Positions 6,544-13,465 of a DNA stretch of 54,814 nucleotides are shown here, piece by piece. The stretch comes from Candidatus Nomurabacteria bacterium. GTDB lineage: Bacteria; Patescibacteriota; Saccharimonadia; Saccharimonadales; Saccharimonadaceae. The position numbers and the translations under genes are program-made. Numbering within the stretch: the stretch's first letter is position 1; each line of letters starts with the position of its first letter. The stretch covers positions 1 to 54,814 of the forward strand of contig JAIROX010000002.1 of NCBI GenBank assembly GCA_031257295.1. Reading direction: 5' to 3'. The notes beneath the pieces are model-generated. The model saw only the letters and a program-made list of their open reading frames with translations, was not told where the DNA came from and ran no database searches.

Positions 6544-8565
6544 ATGTCAAAAATTTCTGAACAAGCTAGACGAGCTAAGCTCCTAGAACAGCGTGAGAAA
6601 AAGCTTAAAGAATTAAAACAACGGCAAACGGCCAAACCGAACGCCAAGCAGCGAGACGAAGCACCAGATGGCTCTAAGCGCAGGACCGTGCTGTCAACCA
6701 CCACTCGTCACGGCGAGATGGTGCGAGCTCAGCGCATGGTGGCCAGCGATGTTAACGCTCGTGCCACACAGCACATCATTAGCGAAACGCCAGTCAATAA
6801 GTCTGTCTACAACGGCTTTAAGGGCGACCAAGTTTCGCCCGCACAGCTCCGCGCTGCCCGTCCAACCAAAAACGCCGTACGCATTATTCACTTGGGCGGC
6901 ATGGGCGAAATGGGTATCGGCAAAAACATGGCCCTGATTGAATATGGCGACGAGGCCATCTTGATAGATATGGGCATAATGTTCGTCAACGAAGACTACC
7001 CTGGCGTTGACTACATGGTGCCAAGCATCGACTATCTAGAAAAGAAGATGAGCAATGTGAAGGCTATTTTATTCACGCACGCTCACCTCGATCATATCGG
7101 AGCCGTGCAACACCTGTTGCCTCGCTTCGCGCACACCACGCCGATTTATGGCACAGAATTTACGCTCAATATGGTGAAGAAGAGCATGAGTGAGTTAAGC
7201 GAAGTGCCCGAAATGAACTATATCAATGTCGACCCATTCCAGCATCAGCAAATCAAAGTTAGCTCGGCCTTTACGGTGGAGTTTGTGCACGTACTACACT
7301 CCATCCCAGGCAGTGCCTGCTTGGTAATCCGCACGCCTAACGGCACCATGCTCTACATGGGCGACTGGCGGTTCGAAGACAACCCGATCGACAAGCCGTT
7401 CGACATGGCACGCCTGAAAGAGGTTTCTGAAAAAGAGGGTATCGACGTGATGATTAACGAATCTACCGGCATCGATAACCCAGGCCGCCACGATTGGAGC
7501 GAAGTTGAAGTTGGCGATAACTTCGGCAAGGTTATGGACGAATACAAGAACGGCCGCATAATCATTAGCTCGTTCTCAAGCCAGATCTTACGCATTCAGC
7601 GCGCCCTTGAAGAAGCCAGCAAACGCGGCCGCAAAGTGGCTTTTGCGGGCTACAGCATGATCAACAACCTTGAGGTGGCTTTGCGCAGCCACCAAATTAA
7701 AGTGCCAAAAGACACGATCATAAAAATGGAAGATATTGTTAAGCTGCCCGACAACCGTGTGACGATTATCTGCACCGGCTCCCAGGGCGAGCTAAACGCC
7801 GTACTCAACCGCATGATAACCGGCGCCCATAAGTACATTAAAGTTAAGTCTAGCGACGTCATAGTGTTTAGCTCCAGCCCGGTGCCTGGCAACGAAGTTA
7901 GTGTGACCAACACCGAGAGCGGCCTGATGCGCGAAGGCGCTGAGGTGATTCGACACGGCAAGGCGCATATCCACGGCATGGGGCCGCTACACCTGTCTGG
8001 TCACGCCTATTTTGAAGATCACGTGGAGCTTGTTACCACATTGAAGCCGCGCAACTATGTGCCAAATCACGGTGAGTTTTACATGCTGCATCACAACGCC
8101 GAAATGGCCGAAAATATCGGCGGCATTCCACGCGAGCGCATTTTGGTATGCGATGACGGTGATGTGGTAGAATTCCTGCCCGACAAAACCATCAAGAAAA
8201 ATGGCCGCATTAGCGTGGGCAGCGAGCTCTACGATGGCACTGGTAACGAAGTACACGACGCCGTGGTTAAAGATCGCCTGCACATCAGCAACGAAGGTAT
8301 TTTCATCATCGTGCTAACGCTAAACAAAAAGACTGGTCGCCTAGTGAAGACGCCAGATGTAATTAGCCGCGCGTTTGTTTACCTGAATGATTCTGAAGAG
8401 CTAATCGGCAAGATTCGCCACTACCTGCGCACTAAAACCGACCATCTTAACCCAGCTGGCGACCTCGACACACTGAAGGCCGAGCTCAAAGATGACGTAT
8501 CTCACCTGTTGTACGATTCAACCGGCCACACGCCAATCGTTATCCCTGTTATAAATAAGGTCTAA
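6544..8565 (+). CDS. rnj: Ribonuclease J
   Basis: 673 aa. Residues 1-110 are a basic, low-complexity extension (RREKK/KQRQ type). Then the metallo-beta-lactamase core with H-x-H-x-D-H (H179, H181, D183, H184), a beta-CASP domain, the VPNHGEFYMLHH motif near 495 that supplies further metal/substrate contacts, and the C-terminal RNase J domain. Known role: 5'-3' exo- and endonuclease in mRNA decay and rRNA maturation. GGAGAAA 5 nt upstream sets the start; the ~60-nt leader begins in the promoter shared with nusA. The N-terminal extension is longer than in Bacillus RNase J (~555 aa), but such extensions are common in actinobacterial enzymes. Confidence 0.95.
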   Translation: MSKISEQARRAKLLEQREKKLKELKQRQTAKPNAKQRDEAPDGSKRRTVLSTTTRHGEMVRAQRMVASDVNARATQHIISETPVNKSVYNGFKGDQVSPAQLRAARPTKNAVRIIHLGGMGEMGIGKNMALIEYGDEAILIDMGIMFVNEDYPGVDYMVPSIDYLEKKMSNVKAILFTHAHLDHIGAVQHLLPRFAHTTPIYGTEFTLNMVKKSMSELSEVPEMNYINVDPFQHQQIKVSSAFTVEFVHVLHSIPGSACLVIRTPNGTMLYMGDWRFEDNPIDKPFDMARLKEVSEKEGIDVMINESTGIDNPGRHDWSEVEVGDNFGKVMDEYKNGRIIISSFSSQILRIQRALEEASKRGRKVAFAGYSMINNLEVALRSHQIKVPKDTIIKMEDIVKLPDNRVTIICTGSQGELNAVLNRMITGAHKYIKVKSSDVIVFSSSPVPGNEVSVTNTESGLMREGAEVIRHGKAHIHGMGPLHLSGHAYFEDHVELVTTLKPRNYVPNHGEFYMLHHNAEMAENIGGIPRERILVCDDGDVVEFLPDKTIKKNGRISVGSELYDGTGNEVHDAVVKDRLHISNEGIFIIVLTLNKKTGRLVKTPDVISRAFVYLNDSEELIGKIRHYLRTKTDHLNPAGDLDTLKAELKDDVSHLLYDSTGHTPIVIPVINKV

Positions 8566-8570
8566 GTTAA

Positions 8571-8596
8571 ATAGGGCAGCCTTTCGACTGCCCTAT
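8571..8596. terminator. Hairpin between convergent genes
   Basis: Perfect 9-bp stem ATAGGGCAG/CTGCCCTAT with an 8-nt loop, between the RNase J stop and the stop of the minus-strand gene. T-rich flanks are weak on both sides, so termination efficiency is uncertain. Confidence 0.6.
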
Positions 8597-8600
8597 CATT

Positions 8601-8999
8601 TCATCCGTCATCCCAATGGCTAGCCAGGTCGTCTGGGTCATAGCCGTTATCAACGAGAATTTCGTTGAAATCGTCTAGGATTCCAGCCCAACTCTCATCG
8701 CTAAGGTACCCCCTAACCACCTCGTCACCTTCAGCAATGAAATAAATTTTGCCGAATACGGACTGGCTACCGTCAGCCTGTGCCTGCACTAGGTCAGCGA
8801 CATTATCGCCAAGCTCAAGCGCGTCGGGCAGATGGAGAGAAAACCTAGTGCTAACGAAGACTACGCCGTCTTCGCCTTTGTTTTCTTCGAGTAAACCAAT
8901 CTTACTCTTGAAAACTTTCGAAGAAATGTATTTTCTTCTTATCATTTCGTCAACCAGTTGATAAGGCAGCGGAAACTTTGCGGTAAATTCTTTCTTCAT
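8601..8999 (-). CDS. Unknown small acidic protein
   Basis: 132 aa, soluble, no signal or membrane segment. N-terminal half mixed and basic (MKKEFTAKFPLPYQLVDEM), C-terminal half strongly acidic, ending DDLASHWDDG. No family recognised. AAGGAGG precedes the ATG by 8 nt. Driven by a TTGACA-17-TATAAT promoter 160 nt upstream whose leader encodes a possible 44-aa peptide, so it may be regulated post-transcriptionally. Confidence 0.75.
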   Translation of the reverse strand: MKKEFTAKFPLPYQLVDEMIRRKYISSKVFKSKIGLLEENKGEDGVVFVSTRFSLHLPDALELGDNVADLVQAQADGSQSVFGKIYFIAEGDEVVRGYLSDESWAGILDDFNEILVDNGYDPDDLASHWDDG

Positions 9000-9015
9000 T
9001 TGAGCCTCCTTCTAG

Positions 9016-9150
9016 CTACGCAAGAGAGGCCGATTTGCCTCCGATAGGCAAGTCCCGGGATAGGCCCGCGTATCGACGGCAAATCATGCAGATAACAGAT
9101 GTGAAGTTACAAATGCCAGGCAAGCCCGAATAGCCTGCTCTTACAAGCAT
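9016..9150 (-). CDS. Possible 44-aa leader peptide
   Basis: ATG at 9150 lies 7 nt after the TATAAT at 9158-9163, so it would be read leaderless, and the stop is 16 nt before the ATG of the 132-aa gene. The peptide MLVRAGYSGLPGICNF... contains a CMIC pair but matches nothing I know. Instead of coding, the segment may be a structured leader (TTGCC...GGCAA and CGGG...CCCG stems). Confidence 0.3.
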   Translation of the reverse strand: MLVRAGYSGLPGICNFTSVICMICRRYAGLSRDLPIGGKSASLA

Positions 9151-9157
9151 CTCATCC

Positions 9158-9186
9158 ATTATATCACGCTTGTGTTTATTTGTCAA
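9158..9186 (-). promoter_or_regulatory. Consensus promoter TTGACA-17-TGA-TATAAT
   Basis: -35 is the complement of 9181-9186, -10 of 9158-9163, spacer 17. A 21-bp block covering spacer and -10 is identical to the promoter at 23818-23846. Confidence 0.8.
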
Positions 9187-9201
9187 GCGTTTACCCACCG
9201 C

Positions 9202-9230
9202 CCCTTTGCAAGCTCCGTCCTTGCAAAGGG
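9202..9230. repeat. Perfect 11-bp inverted repeat upstream of pepF
   Basis: CCCTTTGCAAG (9202-9212) and CTTGCAAAGGG (9220-9230), 7-nt loop, without a T-run. It ends where a -35 box for the pepF promoter would start, so it may be an operator. It also matches the pattern CAAG-N6-CCTTGCA seen in gatA (28303) and trmD (51449). Confidence 0.7.
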
Positions 9231-9252
9231 TTCGCAAAGAGGTAGTTGGTGC

Positions 9253-9258
9253 TACAAT
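9253..9258 (+). promoter_or_regulatory. Extended -10 (TGC-TACAAT) 6 nt before pepF ATG
   Basis: TACAAT ends 6 nt before ATG 9265, so +1 should be the A of the start codon. This decides the pepF start against an in-frame ATG at 9172 that lies upstream of the promoter. Confidence 0.7.
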
Positions 9259-9264
9259 GGTGGT

Positions 9265-11037
9265 ATGAAGAAACGCTCTGAAATCCCGCAAAACTTAAAA
9301 TGGGACATCGAATCGATATACGCCAGCGACACGCTGTGGCAGAAAGACTGCAACAAAGCCGCCGACTTAGCCAGGCAGTTCACTAAGTTTGCCGGCAAGT
9401 TGGTAGATACCAAAACCTTACTATCCGCTCTGCAACTTCGCGATAGCATCTGGCGCATTTGGCAAAAAACCGCCAGCTACGCATACATGCGCCGCGACGA
9501 AGACAATACCAGCGCCAAGTACCAAGCAATGGTAGCCAAGGTGCAGGGGCTGGGCACGGATATTTCCACCAGAATGGCCTTTTTCCGCCCTGAGCTTATG
9601 GAGCTACTTGGCAACAACCTAGAATCACTGTTAAAAGCTGAGCCCGGCCTAGAGCTTTATCGCCATGAGCTTGAGGTGGCTTTACGCAAAAAGCCGCACA
9701 TCCTGTCTGCCGCTGAAGAAGCTGTCGTGGCTGCGCTAGACGACCTAACCGACGGTCCGAGCGAAATATTTGGTATGATAAATGACGCCGACATGGATTT
9801 CGGCAAGGTTAAAGATGAAGACGGCCGAGAGGTTCAGCTAACTCATGGCAATTATGGCCGTTTCTTAGAAAACCACGACCGCGCAGTTCGCCGCGGCGCT
9901 TATGAGCGAGTCTATGAAACTTACCAGCACCAAGCAAACACACTGGCCACTACATACTTTTACGACGTTAAGGGAGATGTTGCCACTAGCAAGCTGCGCC
10001 ACTATCCGTCGGCGTTAGAGCGAGCCTTGAGCGGTGACAACGTGCCGATTAGTGTTTACACAAACCTGGTCGACGCCGTGCATGCCAGTCTGCCAACCCT
10101 GCAAAGATACCTAGAGCTCAAGCGACGAGCCCTAGGGCCTAGTGAGCTTGCGATGTATGACGTATATATGCCACTCGCTAACAGCGAGACACGCAGCTAC
10201 ACTTACGATGAGGCTAAGGAGATCGTTCTTGACGCGTTAGCGCCACTGGGCGAAGAGTATGTTCGCAGTGCTAGGGCTGGGCTTGAATCCGGTTGGGTGG
10301 ATGTGCTAGAAAACGCCGGTAAAACTAGCGGCGCCTACTCTGGCGGATGTTACGACAGCAAACCTTTTATACTGCTCAATTTCAGCGGCCGCCTAAACGA
10401 TGTTTTCACCTTGGCGCATGAGCTAGGCCATTCAATGCACGCATTTTATACGCGCCGCAAGCAGCCGTTTGCCTATGGCGGACATTCAATTTTTACCGCT
10501 GAAGTGGCTTCAACTGTCAATGAGCTACTACTTATGGACCACTTAACCAAGCAAGCTAAGCCAGAGCAAAAGGCCTACTTGCTGGCTCAGCACATTGACG
10601 ACTTTCGCACAACGCTAATTCGCCAAACTATGTTTGCCGAATTCGAGAAACTAACTCACGAGCGAGTCTGGCAAGGCGAAGCCCTAACGGCCGAGTGGCT
10701 CTGCACTGAATATGGACGGCTAAATGATCGTTACTACGGGCCGGTCGTCAAGCCGGATAACTTCATCAAATACGAATGGTCGCGCATTCCACATTTTTAT
10801 CGAGCTTTTTACGTTTATAAATACGCTACTGGCTATTCAGCGGCTACAGCTATTTCTGACTTGGTGTTGCATCACAGTGGTGCTGGTGGTTATATAGAAT
10901 TTTTGAAGTCGGGTGAGTCCGATGACCCGATTGAGCTACTAAAGATTGCTGGTGTCGACATGAGCCAACCCGAACCCGTCACGGATGCTTTGAGGGTCTT
11001 TGCTGGCTTGGTTGATCAGCTAGAAGAACTCCTGTGA
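9265..11037 (+). CDS. pepF: Oligoendopeptidase F (M3B zinc peptidase)
   Basis: 590 aa, the usual family length of ~600. N-terminus MKKRSEIPQNLKWDIESIYAS is the typical PepF start. Zinc motif HELGH at residues 385-389 (catalytic Glu386); the third ligand Glu lies ~28 residues later in FTAEVASTVNE. Cytoplasmic enzyme that cleaves peptides of about 7-17 residues, here likely feeding on imported peptides. The start follows from a -10 box 6 nt upstream. The stop overlaps the next gene's GTG by 4 nt (GTGA). Confidence 0.95.
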   Translation: MKKRSEIPQNLKWDIESIYASDTLWQKDCNKAADLARQFTKFAGKLVDTKTLLSALQLRDSIWRIWQKTASYAYMRRDEDNTSAKYQAMVAKVQGLGTDISTRMAFFRPELMELLGNNLESLLKAEPGLELYRHELEVALRKKPHILSAAEEAVVAALDDLTDGPSEIFGMINDADMDFGKVKDEDGREVQLTHGNYGRFLENHDRAVRRGAYERVYETYQHQANTLATTYFYDVKGDVATSKLRHYPSALERALSGDNVPISVYTNLVDAVHASLPTLQRYLELKRRALGPSELAMYDVYMPLANSETRSYTYDEAKEIVLDALAPLGEEYVRSARAGLESGWVDVLENAGKTSGAYSGGCYDSKPFILLNFSGRLNDVFTLAHELGHSMHAFYTRRKQPFAYGGHSIFTAEVASTVNELLLMDHLTKQAKPEQKAYLLAQHIDDFRTTLIRQTMFAEFEKLTHERVWQGEALTAEWLCTEYGRLNDRYYGPVVKPDNFIKYEWSRIPHFYRAFYVYKYATGYSAATAISDLVLHHSGAGGYIEFLKSGESDDPIELLKIAGVDMSQPEPVTDALRVFAGLVDQLEELL

Positions 11038-11735
11038 GCAAGGTGAAACGCCGTCGCCTAATCGCTGCTTGCGTGGTTCTTGTCGCCGCTGGGTTGTTTA
11101 TATTCCTCCACCCTGCCAACTACCAGCCCGAACCCGAGCCAGCTGCACCAGTAACCACTGCAACAGACGAAAATCTGGCCATCAATGCCCTAAAAAAACT
11201 GCTGGTCAAGCCAAATTCGGCCAAAGAAAAGTATGTTCGTAAAAACTTCGGCAATGGCTGGGGCCAAATTAACGGCTGCGATACGCGCAATGTGATTCTG
11301 CAACGCGATATGACAGATACAAAATTAAACAACTGCCTAGTAATGAGTGGCGTGCTCAACGATCCATACACTGGTAAAGTGATTAGTTTCGTGCGCGGTG
11401 CCGGCACCAGCAGTGCCGTGCAGATTGACCACGTAGTAGCGCTTAGCAACGCCTGGCAAACTGGCGCCTCCGAGTGGGACACAGCAAAACGCGTCGCTCT
11501 AGCCAACGACCCGTTAGAATTATTGGCCGTTGATGGGCCGGCCAATCAACAAAAGAGTGATAAAGACGCCAGCGCTTGGCTACCCAGCAACAAGGGCTTC
11601 ATTTGCCATTACGTAGCAAGGCAAATTACAGTTAAAGCCAAATACCACTTATGGGTAACTCAGCCTGAGCACGATACTATGAGCAGCACGCTTGCTGGTT
11701 GTCCTGGTCAAAAAACTATCAGCTTTGAAAAATGA
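11034..11735 (+). CDS. Membrane-anchored or secreted HNH nuclease (DUF1524/GmrSD-C type)
   Basis: 233 aa, GTG start overlapping the pepF stop. Residues 8-26 form a hydrophobic N-terminal segment (signal peptide or anchor) after KVKRRR, followed by a Pro/Glu linker (YQPEPEPAAP). The catalytic part has VQIDHVVALSNAWQTGA (~130-146), then ANDPLELLAVDGPANQQKSD and DASAWLP, which is the DUF1524 HNH pattern (His-Asn ligand set). Extracytoplasmic DNA/RNA degradation for nucleotide scavenging, or processing of incoming DNA for T4P-driven uptake, are plausible. Co-transcribed with a peptidase. Confidence 0.85.
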   Translation: MSKVKRRRLIAACVVLVAAGLFIFLHPANYQPEPEPAAPVTTATDENLAINALKKLLVKPNSAKEKYVRKNFGNGWGQINGCDTRNVILQRDMTDTKLNNCLVMSGVLNDPYTGKVISFVRGAGTSSAVQIDHVVALSNAWQTGASEWDTAKRVALANDPLELLAVDGPANQQKSDKDASAWLPSNKGFICHYVARQITVKAKYHLWVTQPEHDTMSSTLAGCPGQKTISFEK

Positions 11736-11763
11736 AAATAACGCCACAAGGACGTTACTTTCA
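11728..11763 (-). terminator. Intrinsic terminator of the 11728-11927 RNA
   Basis: Minus-strand stem TGAAAGTAACG/CGTTATTTTCA (11 bp with one G-U) followed by TTTTT. On the plus strand the G-U becomes an A-C mismatch, so it is a minus-strand terminator. It overlaps the 3' end of the plus-strand nuclease gene. Confidence 0.8.
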
Positions 11764-11927
11764 TTCCTGCCGTGAAGACATACTCGCGAACGAGCACACC
11801 TTCCCGAACAGGGTGCTAGGAATAAGTACGCGAACGTAAGTACACCTAGCACGCTGTCCGTGAAGATTTTCACCTTACACTGACAAGCATATTATATAAA
11901 ACTTAAGGTGCCGACCCGAGGGTCAAT
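11728..11927 (-). ncRNA. ~200-nt highly structured RNA, family not recognised
   Basis: No ORF. Promoter TTGACA-17-TAAACT just upstream, terminator at the end. Predicted stems on the minus strand: CACCUUA (11910-11904)/UAAGGUG (11877-11871); a ~25-position hairpin 11859-11806 capped by UUCG with a few mismatches; a 13-bp hairpin 11803-11774, GAAGGUGUGCUCG-UUCG-CGAGUAUGUCUUC split about the loop, fully paired thanks to five G-U or U-G pairs; then the terminator. The G-U pairs are C-A mismatches on the other strand, which fixes the strand. Not matched to RNase P, tmRNA, SRP or 6S signatures that I know. The duplicate UCUUCACGG boxes are a further landmark. Confidence 0.75.
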
Positions 11928-11933
11928 GGGTCT

Positions 11934-11962
11934 AGTTTACAGACTATCCAGCACGCTGTCAA
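11934..11962 (-). promoter_or_regulatory. Promoter TTGACA-17-TAAACT for the structured RNA
   Basis: -35 is the complement of 11957-11962 and -10 of 11934-11939. A second -10-like TATAAT (complement of 11891-11896) lies inside the RNA and could give a shorter form. Confidence 0.65.
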
Positions 11963-11969
11963 CACTTTT

Positions 11970-12905
11970 TTAGTCCAAAACTACAAAGTTATCCACAACT
12001 AGTGCGTTACCTGATACCGAAGCTACGGCTAGGCGCATATCCACCCCTGTTGACTTGTTCGCGTGCGCAAACATCCGTGCCGCCAATTTCATTTTATCTA
12101 ACTTCTTTTTTGTGACCGCCGCCAGGCCGTCGCCTCGCTCGCAGTCTTTTCGGTATTTTACTTCTACAAAAAATAGCGTGGCGTCTTTCTGGGCCACGAT
12201 GTCGATCTCGCAAGCCTTAGTCTTCCAATTGCGCGCCACCACTTCGTAGCCGTGTGCTCCTAGATACTCACAAACCTTCGTTTCTGCCACATCACCTGTC
12301 TGTTTCGTGGTCGGCTTGGCTTTGACACTGGTTCGGGGCTGTTCTTGCAGGCAGGAAAGCGGCTTAAAACTCATTCTGTGCTCACAGCATGGCCCAAGTT
12401 TTTCGATGGCCGCCCGGTGTGCCGCCGTGCCATAGCCAACGTGGCTAGCAAACCCATACCCTGGATACTTTGCGTCTAGCTCGGCCATATAAGCATCCCT
12501 AGCAACTTTTGCCACGATCGAAGCTGCGCTAACAGCCGGAATCAGCTGGTCGGCCTTTTTGAGCGTCGTGGCGAATCTGCCTTTGCTGGTACCCGCTAAG
12601 AAATTAACCGTGCCGTCTATCACGACCTCGTGGTATGGTGCTTTTATCTGCTCCACCGCTCGCCTAGTCGCCAATCTTAAAGCCTCGGAAAGGCCTATAT
12701 CGTCAATTTCTGCCGCCGACACCCAACCAAGCCCCACGCTGGCACCACTATTAAGGATGGCTTGGTTTAGCTCTTCGCGACGCTTTTTAGTTAAAAGCTT
12801 ACTATCAGCCAGACCGTCAACTGTTCCATTCAGAACAACAGCACCTATAACCAACGGACCGGCCCAAGGCCCGCGACCTACTTCGTCAATGCCCAGGATT
12901 GCCAC
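11970..12905 (-). CDS. rnhB: Ribonuclease HII fused to YraN-type (UPF0102) nuclease domain
   Basis: 311 aa. Residues 1-~190 are RNase HII: IDEVGRGPWAGP (catalytic Asp7/Glu8), DSKLLT, VVIDG with a further Asp, and SIVAKVARD. Residues ~205-311 are YraN/UPF0102: GDVAETKVCEYL, EIDIVAQ, FFVEVKYR, i.e. the E/D..EVK core of a PD-(D/E)XK fold. In many bacteria rnhB and yraN are neighbouring separate genes, so this is a fusion of neighbours. RNase HII removes RNA from DNA hybrids and misincorporated ribonucleotides; YraN's role is not established. Lies 4 nt after rplS, as in many genomes. Confidence 0.93.
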   Translation of the reverse strand: MAILGIDEVGRGPWAGPLVIGAVVLNGTVDGLADSKLLTKKRREELNQAILNSGASVGLGWVSAAEIDDIGLSEALRLATRRAVEQIKAPYHEVVIDGTVNFLAGTSKGRFATTLKKADQLIPAVSAASIVAKVARDAYMAELDAKYPGYGFASHVGYGTAAHRAAIEKLGPCCEHRMSFKPLSCLQEQPRTSVKAKPTTKQTGDVAETKVCEYLGAHGYEVVARNWKTKACEIDIVAQKDATLFFVEVKYRKDCERGDGLAAVTKKKLDKMKLAARMFAHANKSTGVDMRLAVASVSGNALVVDNFVVLD

Positions 12906-12909
12906 GGCT

Positions 12910-13362
12910 TTAAGCCTCGGCAGGAGTTTCTTCTGTAGGGGTTTCTTTAGCTTCTTCTTTTGGTTCTTCCGGCTTTGGTGCTTCTGGCAACTCGTTTACG
13001 GCCTTGCGGTCAAAATCGACAGCCTTCAAGCGTGCGCTCTTACCACTGCGCTCGCGCAAGTAGCTTAGGTAGTTGCGGCGTACCTTAGCACGGCGCACAA
13101 CCTCGACTTTTTCAACCAGTGGGCTATGCAGCAAAAAGCTCTTTTCAACACCAACGCCACTAGCCACTTTACGCACCGTAATACGGGCAGTGTGTGAATC
13201 CTTGCGATCAACCCGAATCACTACACCTTCAAAAATCTGAATACGCTCTTTGTTTTCCTCTTTGATTTTCTGGTGGACTCGGACCGTGTCACCGCTGCAA
13301 ACATCAACCACAGCATGTTTCTTTTGCTGATCATTGACTTTTTTGATCAATTCAAAACTCAT
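12910..13362 (-). CDS. rplS: Ribosomal protein L19 with acidic tail
   Basis: 150 aa. Residues 1-115 are canonical bL19 (GDTVRVHQKI, RIQIFEGVVI, VEKSFLLHSPLVEKVEVV, RAKVRRNYLSYLRER). Residues ~120-150 add a Pro/Glu/Ala/Thr tail (EAPKPEEPKEEAKE...) absent from most L19. Located at the 30S-50S interface. AGAGGATTAAAG Shine-Dalgarno; promoter TTGTGA-17-TAGTAT at 13406-13434. First gene of the rplS-rnhB operon. Confidence 0.95.
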   Translation of the reverse strand: MSFELIKKVNDQQKKHAVVDVCSGDTVRVHQKIKEENKERIQIFEGVVIRVDRKDSHTARITVRKVASGVGVEKSFLLHSPLVEKVEVVRRAKVRRNYLSYLRERSGKSARLKAVDFDRKAVNELPEAPKPEEPKEEAKETPTEETPAEA

Positions 13363-13405
13363 CTTTAATCCTCTTCTCGGTAGTTTACTTAAAAATTCTT
13401 AAACA

Positions 13406-13434
13406 ATACTATCATAAAACCAGCCTGATCACAA
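13406..13434 (-). promoter_or_regulatory. Promoter of rplS-rnhB
   Basis: TTGTGA (complement of 13429-13434), 17 nt, TGA-TAGTAT (complement of 13406-13411). Confidence 0.55.
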
Positions 13435-13465
13435 GGGTTAGTTTTGATACCGAAATCGCTAGAAA

